Assembly (NCBI GenBank): GCA_016718875.1 | Contig: JADKBL010000018.1 | Coordinates: forward strand, 1-64,000 | Reading direction: 5' to 3' | Source of the DNA: Bacteroidota bacterium | Lineage (GTDB): Bacteria > Bacteroidota > Bacteroidia > Bacteroidales > VadinHA17 | Length of the DNA stretch: 64,000 nt | Shown: in pieces, positions 26,598 through 35,126 of the stretch | How positions within the stretch are numbered: the stretch's first letter is position 1 | Layout: each line of letters starts with the position of its first letter | The notes under the pieces: generated by a model | The model's database searches: none | What the model was told of the DNA's origin: nothing | Seen by the model: the letters and a program-made list of their open reading frames with translations, nothing else | Program-made: the position numbers and the translations under genes

Positions 26598-27853
26598 TTA
26601 TTCATATCGTAAAGCTTCAATAGGATCGATGTTGGCTGCCTTAACTGCAGGAGCATAACCAGACACAACACCAACAACAAAACATACAAATATACCAGTA
26701 AAAACCCAAATCCAGGGTATAACAAAGCTTGATTTAAGCATCGTGGATACCAGATTTCCCATAAGAACTCCAAGAACGATCCCAAAAATGCCTCCCAACT
26801 GGCCAATGAGTACTGATTCAAAAAGGAACTGGTATTTTATTGTAATAGGTTGGCGCCAATGGCTTTCCTTACACCAATCTCCCGTGTCCTTTCTGTGACA
26901 GAAACAAGCATTATATTCATTAGTCCAACTGCAGCTCCAACCAGTGTTACGATTCCGATAAGGGTTGCGGCAAGAGTTACATACTTAAGATTCTCAATTA
27001 AAAGTTTTACAATATTATCACTTTTCGAAATATTGAAATCAGACTCGTCGCGTGGATTAAGATTTCTGACTATCCTGAAAACGGCTTCAGCCTCACCTGC
27101 CATAACGTCGAGATTGACAGGATTCATTGGCATGACAGCTATATTAAATGACTGGTTCGGTTGCGAAAAATACTGACGGGCGGTTGTAACAGGCATAAAA
27201 CAAATCCTGTCGGGATTACCAATTCCCGAACCTTTACTTTTAAGAACTCCGGCAATCTTCAATTTCATACCTGCCACTGTTATAACCTGACCAATAGGGT
27301 CATTGCCTGTGGCAAACAAGTCTTTTACAATGTCTGAACCAATCAGTACAAAATGACGGGTCATTTCTATATCCTCGGTTGTGAAATTTCGACCGGATTC
27401 AATTTCATAACCAGCAACTGTGAGATGGTTCTCATCAACTCCCTGAAGAGTCACAGTTGGATTTGTTTCTTCTGACTTATATTTTACAGTTGCTCCACGG
27501 GATGCAACTACAGATACTGCAACCCAGGCTCCTTCATTGAAACGATCCTTAAACTCCATCGATTCTCTGTACGATATCCGTGAGAAATTTTTAGCTCTGT
27601 ATTTATTATTCATAATTTGAATATTCATTCCTCTTGAAGTTATAGAGAATGAATTGGCGCCCATCATTGTGAACTGGTTCGTAATTGAATTTTTTATTGA
27701 GTCAATTGCCGTAAGTATCCCTACAAGTGCCATAATTCCAAAAGCAATAATGCATATGGTAAGTACGGTCCTTACTTTGTTAGAACGTATTGCCCTTATA
27801 GAAATTCTAAGGTTCTCCTTAAAAATACCTATCTTTTTTACAGTCTTAATCAT
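26598..27853 (-). CDS. MacB/FtsX-type ABC transporter permease (frameshifted)
   Basis: The N-terminal 'FKENLRISIRAIRSNKVRTVLTICIIAFGIMALVGIL' is followed by a periplasmic MacB-like domain, then 'LIGIVTLVGAAVGLMNIMLVSVTERTREIGVRKAIGAN' and finally two more membrane segments ending 'APAVKAANIDPIEALRYE', the standard MacB/FtsX finish. The frame breaks near 26848. Adding one C (AACCCTATT) gives 'IGANPITIKYQFLFESVLIGQLGG' and restores one protein of about 418 residues. It probably exports a lipid, peptide or lipoprotein with an ATPase encoded elsewhere, since no ABC ATPase gene is adjacent. The ATG at 27853 is preferred over the TTG before it. Confidence 0.83.
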
Positions 27854-27957
27854 CAATCCTCCCCTGATACATCACCATTAAGGAATAAAAATACACTTTT
27901 TTTTGATTCCATATTAATTTGAATCAACTAAGAGAGATAAAATAATGCACTATTTCC

Positions 27958-27988
27958 TTGCTTAACTAATTATTTCGTTGTATATTTG
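27958..27988 (+). promoter_or_regulatory. promoter with embedded BlaI-type operator, blaI/blaR1 operon
   Basis: TTG at 27958-27960, a 20-base spacer, and TATATTTG at 27981-27988. The spacer holds AACTAATTATTTCGTT, an imperfect dyad (6 of 8 pairs). The 31-base block is identical at 26 positions to 30281-30311. Repressor binding between the -33 and -7 elements fits BlaI/MecI-type autoregulation. Confidence 0.65.
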
Positions 27989-28037
27989 GGAGTATAATAA
28001 TGGTAAAAAATCAGACAAACGGATAAAAATCAGAAAT

Positions 28038-28418
28038 ATGAGAGAACTGACAAGAGCAGAGGAACAGGTAATGCAGGTTTTATGGAAGATTAAGAAGGGA
28101 TTCGTAAAGGATATTCTGGAACATTTTGATGATCCTAAGCCTGCCTACAATACTGTCAGTACAATAGTAAGAATACTTCAGGATAAAGGTTTTGTGACAC
28201 ATAAGGCATATGGAAGGACGCATGAATACTACCCGCTTGTTACAAAAAGCGACTACTCAAAGTCTCATCTCAAAACATTCGTAAACGATTATTTCTCAAA
28301 CTCCTTTGAAAAAATGGTAAGTTTTTTTGCAAAGGAAAAAAGCATTTCAGTGAAAGAGATGGAAGAGATTATGAAAATAATGGAGAATGAAGTGAAAAAG
28401 CAAAAACCTCTCAGATGA
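28038..28418 (+). CDS. BlaI/MecI-family transcriptional repressor
   Basis: About 126 residues from 'MRELTRAEEQVMQVLWKIKKGF'. I place the start at 28038, not at an earlier in-frame codon at 27978, because that one lies inside the promoter. The winged helix-turn-helix region 'YNTVSTIVRILQDKGFVTHKAYGRTHEYYPL' is the BlaI signature. The acidic/helical C-terminus would dimerise. BlaI repressors are cleaved on signal from a BlaR1-type membrane protease, encoded here directly downstream with a four-base ATGA overlap. It likely represses its own operon and the TonB-like gene at 30357 through matching operators. Confidence 0.88.
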   Translation: MRELTRAEEQVMQVLWKIKKGFVKDILEHFDDPKPAYNTVSTIVRILQDKGFVTHKAYGRTHEYYPLVTKSDYSKSHLKTFVNDYFSNSFEKMVSFFAKEKSISVKEMEEIMKIMENEVKKQKPLR

Positions 28419-29704
28419 ACAGTTTAATTATATATACTGTTAAAGCAGCACTTTACCTGACTGCTTTTTATCTTGTATATTTTTTATTCCTCAGCAGGGA
28501 TACATCATATGGAAGGAACAGGGCATATATAATTGTGGCCGGAGTGTTATCTCTTATCATGCCTTTGATCACTCTTCACACTTCCAGGCCTCTTGAGATT
28601 CAGTATTTCGGAAAAATGCTTAACGAAGTTTTTATAACTGCCACCCACGAAAAAACACTTGCATCAGGAGTGTGGTTTAAGGATGCAGGTACACTGCAGA
28701 TTATTTTCGCTATATATATAATAGGTGCAGCAATTATTGTTTTAAAATTGATTGCTGATCTGCTGAATCTGCTCCTGCTTATTTCAAAACACAGAGAAAA
28801 CGACAGCAGGATAATAAGGTTCCACAGCTTTAATACATCCGGATTCTCAGCAATGGGATATATTTTTATCAATTCCAGATTAAGCAATGATGAAACTGAT
28901 GAGATAATAAAACATGAAACAAACCATCTAAGAATGAATCATTTCATCGATATTATTTTCATCGAACTGATAAAAGCCTTTCAGTGGTTTAACCCTACTG
29001 TCTATTTTTTCGACCGCTCCCTCAGGGCAATTCATGAATATCAGGCTGACAGGGAGTGTCTGAATTCAGGGATTCCAGTGGCTAATTACCAGAATCTTCT
29101 TCTTAACCAGGTTTTCAGGACAAAAGCATTTAATCTTACAAACAGCTTTTCAAATCCATCCCTGGTCAGAAAAAGAATGTTAATGATGACAAAGAAACCA
29201 TCTTCAGCTCTTGCCGCAATAAAACTGGCAGCAGTAATACCCTTTGCAGGTTTTCTTCTGCTGGCCATTTCAGCATACAGGGAGATGCCTCAAACTGAGC
29301 AAAAGCTAAAGACAGAGAATAATTTTGGCAAAATACCGGTTGTATACGGAGAAAATGCTTATTCTGAGACATCAGAAGAATATAAAACTACACCATTTGT
29401 TGTGGTGGAAGAGATGCCCAGCTTTCCGGGAGGTGATACGGAGTTGCTTAAGTATCTTGGTTCAAACACCCAATACCCTGAAAAAGCAAAGATAAACGGA
29501 GTACAGGGAAGAGTGATCGTAAGGTTCTGTGTAAACGAAACAGGAGGAGTCGACAGAATAAGTGTTCTGAAAGGAGTTGATCCGGAACTTGATGCTGAAG
29601 CTGTCAGGGTAGTAAGCACTCTGCCTGCATTTATACCAGGCAAACAAGGTGGAGTGGCTGTACCAACCTGGTATATGGTTCCACTTACATTTACACTTAA
29701 GTAG
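28415..29704 (+). CDS. BlaR1-like M56 metallopeptidase with C-terminal TonB domain
   Basis: 429 residues. There are four membrane segments, and a cytosolic zinc-protease loop with H167-E-T-N-H171 (HExxH type) plus 'HEYQADREC', where the downstream Glu/Asp ligand is expected. A final membrane helix (about 268-285) leads to a periplasmic TonB C-terminal domain from about residue 335 ('FPGGDTELLKYLGSNTQYPEKAKINGVQGRVIVRFCV...'), in place of the beta-lactam sensor of classical BlaR1. It would cleave the neighbouring BlaI repressor on an envelope signal; the TonB domain suggests that signal comes from an outer-membrane receptor. Inference, but the architecture is clear. Confidence 0.88.
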   Translation: MNSLIIYTVKAALYLTAFYLVYFLFLSRDTSYGRNRAYIIVAGVLSLIMPLITLHTSRPLEIQYFGKMLNEVFITATHEKTLASGVWFKDAGTLQIIFAIYIIGAAIIVLKLIADLLNLLLLISKHRENDSRIIRFHSFNTSGFSAMGYIFINSRLSNDETDEIIKHETNHLRMNHFIDIIFIELIKAFQWFNPTVYFFDRSLRAIHEYQADRECLNSGIPVANYQNLLLNQVFRTKAFNLTNSFSNPSLVRKRMLMMTKKPSSALAAIKLAAVIPFAGFLLLAISAYREMPQTEQKLKTENNFGKIPVVYGENAYSETSEEYKTTPFVVVEEMPSFPGGDTELLKYLGSNTQYPEKAKINGVQGRVIVRFCVNETGGVDRISVLKGVDPELDAEAVRVVSTLPAFIPGKQGGVAVPTWYMVPLTFTLK

Positions 29705-29722
29705 GTATTAAAAAGATTCCTT

Positions 29723-30220
29723 ATGAAAATGAATAAAGCATTTGGTGCTTTTACGATACTACTGAAATCGGTTTTGATTGTCTTGTCGGTTATATTTATG
29801 ACTGCCTCAGCTTCCTGCGGCAGAAATAATAATAAACCGGGAACTGCAGATCCGCCCACCCTTGAGCCTCCCCAGCCTCCGAAACCCTCTATGACTGGAT
29901 CCGACACTATCTGGAACTTTGCAGGGAAAATGCCTGTTCTGCCTGGCAATGAGGAAGCACTGTTTACATATATAGGAAAAAACCTGCGTTACCCTGAAAC
30001 AGCAAAAATAAATTCTGTACAGGGGAGGGTAATAGTTAAGTTCTGTGTTACCAGGAAGGGCGACGTAAAGGATCATCAGGTAATCCAAAGCATCAGCCCC
30101 GACCTTGATGCCGAAGCTCTCAGAGTTATAAAAACCATCATCAGATTTGAACCCGGATATCAGAATGGAAAACCTGTATCTGTCTGGTATGAGGTTCCCA
30201 TAAGTTTTAAACTGCAGTAA
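29723..30220 (+). CDS. TonB C-terminal-domain protein, exported
   Basis: 165 residues. It has an N-terminal hydrophobic segment ending 'TASASCGRNN', giving a possible lipoprotein or anchor, then a short Pro-rich linker (PPTLEPPQPPKP) and a TonB C-terminal domain ('LPGNEEALFTYIGKNLRYPETAKINSVQGRVIVKFCVTRKGDVK... SVWYEVPISFKL'). It is paralogous to the end of the BlaR1-like protein and the next gene. It is 18 bases after the BlaR1-like gene and probably in its operon. It may contact TonB boxes or act as a sensing decoy; no ExbB/D genes are near. Confidence 0.8.
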   Translation: MKMNKAFGAFTILLKSVLIVLSVIFMTASASCGRNNNKPGTADPPTLEPPQPPKPSMTGSDTIWNFAGKMPVLPGNEEALFTYIGKNLRYPETAKINSVQGRVIVKFCVTRKGDVKDHQVIQSISPDLDAEALRVIKTIIRFEPGYQNGKPVSVWYEVPISFKLQ

Positions 30221-30280
30221 CAGTTTATCTGGATCATTCGAAAAAAATATCCTTCTCTAAAAATTAAATTATCTATTTAG

Positions 30281-30311
30281 TTGCATAACTAATATATTAG
30301 TTGTATATTTG
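30281..30311 (+). promoter_or_regulatory. promoter with perfect BlaI-type palindromic operator
   Basis: TTG at 30281-30283, a 20-base spacer, and TATATTTG at 30304-30311. Within the spacer is the perfect 16-base palindrome AACTAATATATTAGTT (30287-30302). Strong similarity to the blaI promoter block at 27958-27988 points to co-regulation. Confidence 0.7.
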
Positions 30312-30356
30312 CTCTGATAATAATTCCTAAGCATTTAACCACTAAATACAAAAAAG

Positions 30357-30803
30357 ATGAAATCTCAAAATCAATTCAGGAGTCAGTTAAGCAGGAACAT
30401 TTTTATTGGCCTGTCTGCCATTGTTCTTTTAGCTTTTACAATTTCTTCATGCGGAAAGAATAAAACTAAAGCATCTGATGAAGGCATGGTTTATGCAGAA
30501 GTTGATACCCTGCCAGTCTTTAAAGGAGGTGATCAGGAAATCCTGAACTTCATTATGAATAATACTACTTACCCTGAAAAGGCAAAAGAGAATAACATCA
30601 CCGGACGGGTTATTGTAAAATTTATTGTCGAAAAAGACTGTACGGTTTCAGGTGCTGAGGTACTGAAAGGTGTCGACCCTCTGCTCGATGCTGAGGCTCT
30701 GAGAGTTGTCAGCTCAATGCCAAAATTTGAAACTCCCGCAAAAAAAGACGGCAAAATAGTAAGGGTCTACTTTATGGTACCTATTACTTTCTCACTGCAA
30801 TAA
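30357..30803 (+). CDS. TonB C-terminal-domain lipoprotein-like protein
   Basis: 148 residues. The leader 'NIFIGLSAIVLLAFTISSCGKNK' ends in a lipobox (SSC). A TonB C-terminal domain follows ('LPVFKGGDQEILNFIMNNTTYPEKAKENNITGRVIVKFIV...VYFMVPITFSLQ'). It is the third consecutive protein with this domain. It has its own promoter carrying a BlaI-type palindrome. Likely an envelope protein controlled by the upstream BlaI/BlaR1 pair; its binding partner is unknown. Confidence 0.83.
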   Translation: MKSQNQFRSQLSRNIFIGLSAIVLLAFTISSCGKNKTKASDEGMVYAEVDTLPVFKGGDQEILNFIMNNTTYPEKAKENNITGRVIVKFIVEKDCTVSGAEVLKGVDPLLDAEALRVVSSMPKFETPAKKDGKIVRVYFMVPITFSLQ

Positions 30804-30850
30804 ACTATATCTGTTTGAGAACAATCCTATCACTGAGGGATCATTATGAC

Positions 30851-30977
30851 GAGGCTGTCTCATAAGACCTATCTTACCCCCAACCCCCAAGGGGGGCTTC
30901 CAAATTCACTGATTTTCAATAAGTCCCCCCTGGGGGATTTAGGGGTGGATATAGAAAAGGGGCTTTGAGACAGCCCC
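30851..30977. repeat. MITE-like nested inverted repeat (about 127 bp)
   Basis: Outer inverted ends GAGGCTGTCTCA and TGAGACAGCCCC. Inside are a second pair of arms rich in CCCCCAA/GGGGGG and CCCCCCTGGGGG around an AT-rich centre. It is non-coding. It may act as a terminator for the TonB gene or be a mobile non-autonomous element. Confidence 0.7.
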
Positions 30978-31026
30978 ATAGTAATATCAGCCGATTTCCT
31001 TACTTTTGCATCTGAAAACTATTCAG

Positions 31027-32070
31027 ATGGATCTTAAGGAAAGAATTGAATCATTTGCAGAACTGGGCCGCCTGCTCAGAGAATTACCTGTAAAAAACGG
31101 GGATAGGTACCTTTCAAACCTGACTGAATTAATTAATACCCAGCACCTTAAAAATGCCTGGTTCACACCTGCCTATGTAACTGAAGCAATAAGAGCAATT
31201 GGAAATGTGCTCACCTCCGAAAATCTTTTCAAATGGACCGGGATGTACCCGGAACTCAATTCTAAAAGAGATCTCAATAATATAGGTGTGATAATGGCAG
31301 GCAATATCCCGCTTGTCGGATTCCATGACTTTCTGTCTGTCCTGATAAGCGGTAACATTCTGAACGCAAAAGCAAGCTCTAAGGATTCTGATCTTATTAT
31401 AAATATAAGCGATTTGCTTTGCACGATAAATCCGCATTTCAGGGATTTGGTACATTTCTCAGATGGAACTCTTTCCGGGTTTGATGCTGTTATAGCTACC
31501 GGCAGCAACAATACTTCAAGGTACTTTGAAAATTACTTCTCGAAATACCCAAACATTATCCGCAGAAACAGGAACAGCATTGCGATACTGACCGGGAGTG
31601 AAACTGATCAGGATCTAACAGACCTTGGAAAAGATATTTTCACATATTTCGGACTGGGTTGCAGAAATGTATCCAAAATATTCATACCTGAAGGCTATGA
31701 TCTTAAGAATCTTCTAAACAAATGGGAACCTTTCTCGGATGTTATTAACAACAGCAAATACGCCAATAATTACGATTACAATAAGGCAATTTACCTCGTA
31801 AACAAGGAAAAATTTCTTGATACAGGCTACCTTCTGCTGAAAGAAGAAATGAGAATATCATCCCCTGTTTCCGTCCTCTACTATGAGCACTACAGCAACC
31901 ACAGTGATTTGATACAAAATATTGATTACATTAAAGATAGCATACAATGTGTCGTTTCATCTGATATAATTCCTTTTGGCAGGGCACAGCAACCTGAATT
32001 ATGGGATTATGCAGATGGAATTGACACAATAGAATTTCTTTTAAAAAAAAAATCACCGGGAATATTGTAA
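31027..32070 (+). CDS. acyl-CoA reductase (LuxC family)
   Basis: About 347 residues from the ATG at 31027. A TTG seven codons earlier overlaps a TACTTTTG -7 element at 31001-31008 and is rejected. The sequence shows 'NNIGVIMAGNIPLVGFHDFLSVLISGNILNAKASSKDS' and 'GFDAVIATGSNNTSRYFENYFSKYPNIIRRNRNSIAILTG', matching the Bacteroidota acyl-CoA reductase group of the aldehyde-dehydrogenase-like LuxC family. It would reduce an acyl-CoA to the aldehyde with NADPH. Physiological role in Bacteroidota is not established. Cytosolic. Confidence 0.82.
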   Translation: MDLKERIESFAELGRLLRELPVKNGDRYLSNLTELINTQHLKNAWFTPAYVTEAIRAIGNVLTSENLFKWTGMYPELNSKRDLNNIGVIMAGNIPLVGFHDFLSVLISGNILNAKASSKDSDLIINISDLLCTINPHFRDLVHFSDGTLSGFDAVIATGSNNTSRYFENYFSKYPNIIRRNRNSIAILTGSETDQDLTDLGKDIFTYFGLGCRNVSKIFIPEGYDLKNLLNKWEPFSDVINNSKYANNYDYNKAIYLVNKEKFLDTGYLLLKEEMRISSPVSVLYYEHYSNHSDLIQNIDYIKDSIQCVVSSDIIPFGRAQQPELWDYADGIDTIEFLLKKKSPGIL

Positions 32071-32112
32071 TATAAAAAATATTATATTGCACCCATCGAA
32101 TTCTAAAAAATT

Positions 32113-32667
32113 ATGGTTTACAAATTTGTAGTGTTATCTGATGAGGATGAGTCTTTTGTAAGGGAGTTTGAATTTCTCGACACGCACACTTTGCTTGATT
32201 TTCACAACCTGGTGCAGGATGAACTTGAGTTTGACAAGTCACAAATGGCATCCTTTTTCATGGCTACCGACAACTGGGAGAAAGAAGAAGAGTTCACACT
32301 CTTTGATATGGGTACTGGTTCTTCCACTATGGAAACAGCAGTTCTTGAAGATATTATCTTCCGCAAGAACCAGAAATTACTATATATTTTTGATTTCTTC
32401 AATGAAAGGGCTCTCTTTGTTGAATATACAGGTGAGACTAAAGAGGTTGAAGGTCGTGAACTGCCTGCCTGTACTAACTCAAAAGGAGTTCCGCCCAAGC
32501 AGGTAATTTTCGGAGCCACTTCCCGGAAAATGTATAATAATATTGTCGTGGCTGAAGATGAGGACGAGGATGAAGCAGAAGTTGATGACCTTTTCCTCAA
32601 CGGGGATGATGAAGAGACATTGCCTGATTTCGACAATATCGATAATATCACTGAGGAAGAGGAATAG
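32113..32667 (+). CDS. pRiA4b ORF-3-like / 'TnpR passenger' family protein
   Basis: 184 residues. An N-terminal alpha/beta domain with 'TLLDFHNLVQDELEFDKSQMASFFMATDNWEKEEEFTLFDMG' matches the plasmid pRiA4b ORF-3-like family, and the C-terminal third is very acidic (runs of Asp/Glu), typical of the Bacteroidota version. Despite the database label this is a stable chromosomal gene here, 22 bases before miaA and probably co-transcribed. Function unknown. Confidence 0.75.
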   Translation: MVYKFVVLSDEDESFVREFEFLDTHTLLDFHNLVQDELEFDKSQMASFFMATDNWEKEEEFTLFDMGTGSSTMETAVLEDIIFRKNQKLLYIFDFFNERALFVEYTGETKEVEGRELPACTNSKGVPPKQVIFGATSRKMYNNIVVAEDEDEDEAEVDDLFLNGDDEETLPDFDNIDNITEEEE

Positions 32668-32688
32668 TCCGTACAGGATCATATTCCA

Positions 32689-33603
32689 ATGATAAACAAT
32701 CTTATAGTTCTGTTAGGACCGACAGGTATCGGGAAGACTGATATTTCAATCGACCTTGCCCTGAAACTTGGTTGCGAAATAATTTCTGCCGATTCACGGC
32801 AGTTCTACAGGGATATGAAAATTGGAACAGCTGTTCCGACTGAAGACCAGCTTACAAGTGTAAAACACCACTTTGTAAGATTCCTGCCTGTTGATTCATA
32901 TTACAGCTCCAGCTTGTTTGAAAGAGATGTAATGAATATCCTTCCTGAGCTTTTCCTCAGAAAGAATGTTGTTTTGATGGCAGGTGGCTCAGGAATGTAT
33001 ATTGATGCGGTATGCCATGGTATTGACGATATACCGGATGTTGAACAGGAAATAAGGGATAAGTTCAATGCCATGTATATTGAATCAGGAATAGAGGGCC
33101 TCCGGAGAGCTCTCAAATTAATGGACCCGGATCATTATAATAAGGTAGATCTTAAAAATCACAAACGAATCATCCGCGCTCTTGAGATATGCGAATCCAC
33201 AGGCCGGCCATATTCCTCATTTCTCCAGAGCAATAAAAGAGAAAGGGATTTCAGAATAATTAAAATAGGACTTACCCGCGACAGGGATGAGCTTTATCAA
33301 AGAATAAATCTCAGAGTTGACAAGATGCTGTCTGAAGGACTTGAAGAAGAAGCGAGGAGACTTTACGGGTATAAAAATCTGAATGCACTCAATACAGTAG
33401 GATACAGGGAGTTCTTTGACTATTTTGACGGCAGGATATCAAAGGAAAAGGCAATTGAGCTTATAAAAAGGAACAGCCGCAGATATGCAAAAAGGCAAAT
33501 CACATGGTGGGCAAAGGATAAAGAAATAAACTGGTTTCACTTTGGTGAGATGGATAAGATAATCCGTTTTGCAGAAGATTCAATATCAGGTAAGGTTCTT
33601 TAG
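32689..33603 (+). CDS. miaA: tRNA dimethylallyltransferase MiaA
   Basis: 304 residues. P-loop 'GPTGIGKTD' (residues 10-18), 'IISADSRQFYRDMKIGTA', 'MAGGSGMYIDAV' and 'RNSRRYAKRQITWW' are all present. It transfers the dimethylallyl group to N6 of A37 in tRNAs reading U-starting codons. Cytosolic. Its 3' end overlaps the convergent rpe gene by 18 bases. Confidence 0.96.
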   Translation: MINNLIVLLGPTGIGKTDISIDLALKLGCEIISADSRQFYRDMKIGTAVPTEDQLTSVKHHFVRFLPVDSYYSSSLFERDVMNILPELFLRKNVVLMAGGSGMYIDAVCHGIDDIPDVEQEIRDKFNAMYIESGIEGLRRALKLMDPDHYNKVDLKNHKRIIRALEICESTGRPYSSFLQSNKRERDFRIIKIGLTRDRDELYQRINLRVDKMLSEGLEEEARRLYGYKNLNALNTVGYREFFDYFDGRISKEKAIELIKRNSRRYAKRQITWWAKDKEINWFHFGEMDKIIRFAEDSISGKVL

Positions 33604-34239
33604 TCTTTGAATTGTGCCGGCAGGGTCGGACGAGCTGAAAACTGAATTTCCAGCAACCAGTACATTTACTCCCGATTTAATAAGCTTTGCTGCATTACCG
33701 GTATCAATACCTCCGTCTACCTCAATCAGGACTTCATAACCTCCTGAATCGATCATCTCCCTTAACTCCTCAATTTTATTGTAACTCTCCATTATGAATT
33801 TCTGTCATCCGAAACCCGGATTAACAGTCATAACAAGAACCATATCAAGGTCACCAAGAATATTTTTCAGATGCGAAACAGGAGTATGCGGGTTTAGTGC
33901 AACACCTGCTTTCATACCCAATTCCCTTATCTCTGTTACTGTTCTTTGTAAATGTGTGCATGCCTCATACTGAACTGTCAGTATTGCAGCACCAGCATCC
34001 CTGAACCTTTTAAGATACCTGTCGGGATCTATTATCATAAGGTGTACATCAAGAGGTTTCTCCGATACCTTCTTCACGTATTCCAGAACAGGAAATCCGA
34101 ATGATATATTAGGGACAAAGACTCCATCCATTATATCGAGATGCAGCCAGTCGGCCTGACTTTTATTAACCATCCGGATATCTTTCTCCAGATTGCCGAA
34201 ATCAGCAGCGAGAAGAGACGGAGAAACAAGGTGATCCAT
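33586..34239 (-). CDS. rpe: ribulose-phosphate 3-epimerase with an internal TGA
   Basis: Full family pattern: 'SPSLLAADFGNLEKDI', 'DWLHLDIMDGVFVPNISFG', 'DVHLMIIDP', 'VMTVNPGFG' and 'EVDGGIDTGNAAKLI', about 217 residues from ATG 34239. Codon 33805-33807 is TGA at the second Gly of the invariant NPGFGGQ motif, and the same frame continues with 'QKFIMESYNKIEELREMI'. A single base change from GGA would give it. TGA is an ordinary stop elsewhere in this window, so recoding is unlikely. A sequence error or very recent nonsense mutation are the options. It interconverts ribulose 5-P and xylulose 5-P in the pentose phosphate pathway. Confidence 0.88.
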
Positions 34240-34262
34240 CAGAGATTGTATTTGATTTGAAT

Positions 34263-35126
34263 TCAACCCAGGTAAGTTTTTAGTATACGGCAACGGGTTG
34301 TGAATTGTATTCTTTTAATAGCTTTTTCTTTAATTTGTCTAACACGTTCGCGGGTAAGACTTAGCTCCTCTCCTATCTCCTCGAGGGTATAGGGGTGTTT
34401 CATACCCAGACCGAAATAAAGCTTAAGTACCTTTGCTTCCCTTGGAGAAAGGGTACACAGAGCTCTCTCTATCTCATAAGCCAGTGACTCATTAATAAGG
34501 TTTTTATCAGGACTTGGAGCATCATTACTGGCAATTACATCATACATGTTATTATCTTCCTCAGAGCTGATAGGAGCATCCATGCTAACTGTACGACCGT
34601 TAGTTTTCAGGGCTTCCTTAACATCTTCAGGCACCATCTCAAGCATATCTGCAATCTCCTGTGATGATGGTTCCCTTTCGTAGGTCTGTTCAAGCCTTGC
34701 AAATGCCCGGTTGATACGGTTTATTGATCCTATTTTGTTAACAGGTAACCTTACTATTCTCGACTGCTCGGCAAGAGCCTGAAGAATAGCCTGCCTGATC
34801 CACCATACAGCATAGGATATAAACTTGAAACCTCGTGTCTCATCAAAACGCTGGGCAGCTTTCATTAGTCCCAGGTTACCTTCATTTATAAGATCCGGTA
34901 AGGTGATCCCCTGGTTCTGATACTGTTTTGCAACAGATACTACAAAACGAAGATTTGCTTTAACAAGTTTTTTCAGGGCTTCATTATCGCCAGCCTTTAT
35001 TTTCCTGGCCAGAACTACTTCATCCTCCGGGGATATCAGTTCCACCCGCCCAATCTCCTGAAGATATTTATCCAGAGAAGGAGTGTCGCGGTTAGTAACC
35101 TGTTTTGTAATCTTCAGCTGGCGCAT
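34263..35126 (-). CDS. rpoD: primary RNA polymerase sigma factor (RpoD/SigA type)
   Basis: 287 residues, the compact form typical of Bacteroidota. Region 1.2 'DTPSLDKYLQEIGRVELISPEDEVVLARKI', region 2 'NLRFVVSVAKQYQNQGITLPDLINEGNLGLMKAAQRFDETRGFKFISYAVWWIRQAI', and region 4 'LSPREAKVLKLYFGLGMKHPYTLEEIGEELSLTRERVRQIKEKAIKRI' are intact. It directs core polymerase to the TTG/TAnnTTTG promoters seen in this window. It is encoded divergently from rho across a 352-base gap and is followed by rpe after 23 bases. Confidence 0.96.
   Translation of the reverse strand: MRQLKITKQVTNRDTPSLDKYLQEIGRVELISPEDEVVLARKIKAGDNEALKKLVKANLRFVVSVAKQYQNQGITLPDLINEGNLGLMKAAQRFDETRGFKFISYAVWWIRQAILQALAEQSRIVRLPVNKIGSINRINRAFARLEQTYEREPSSQEIADMLEMVPEDVKEALKTNGRTVSMDAPISSEEDNNMYDVIASNDAPSPDKNLINESLAYEIERALCTLSPREAKVLKLYFGLGMKHPYTLEEIGEELSLTRERVRQIKEKAIKRIQFTTRCRILKTYLG

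Noticed and set aside
27978..28418. Upstream start at 27978 for the BlaI repressor
   Set aside because: That codon lies within the TTG-N20-TATATTTG promoter; the start at 28038 gives the normal family N-terminus.
32113..32667. Transposon remnant, from the 'TnpR passenger' family name
   Set aside because: No transposase or inverted ends are near; it sits in a tight housekeeping run with miaA.
33586..34239. Possible alternative genetic code (TGA read as glycine)
   Set aside because: TGA is the plain stop of many intact genes in the window; one internal TGA in rpe is better explained by a base error or nonsense mutation.
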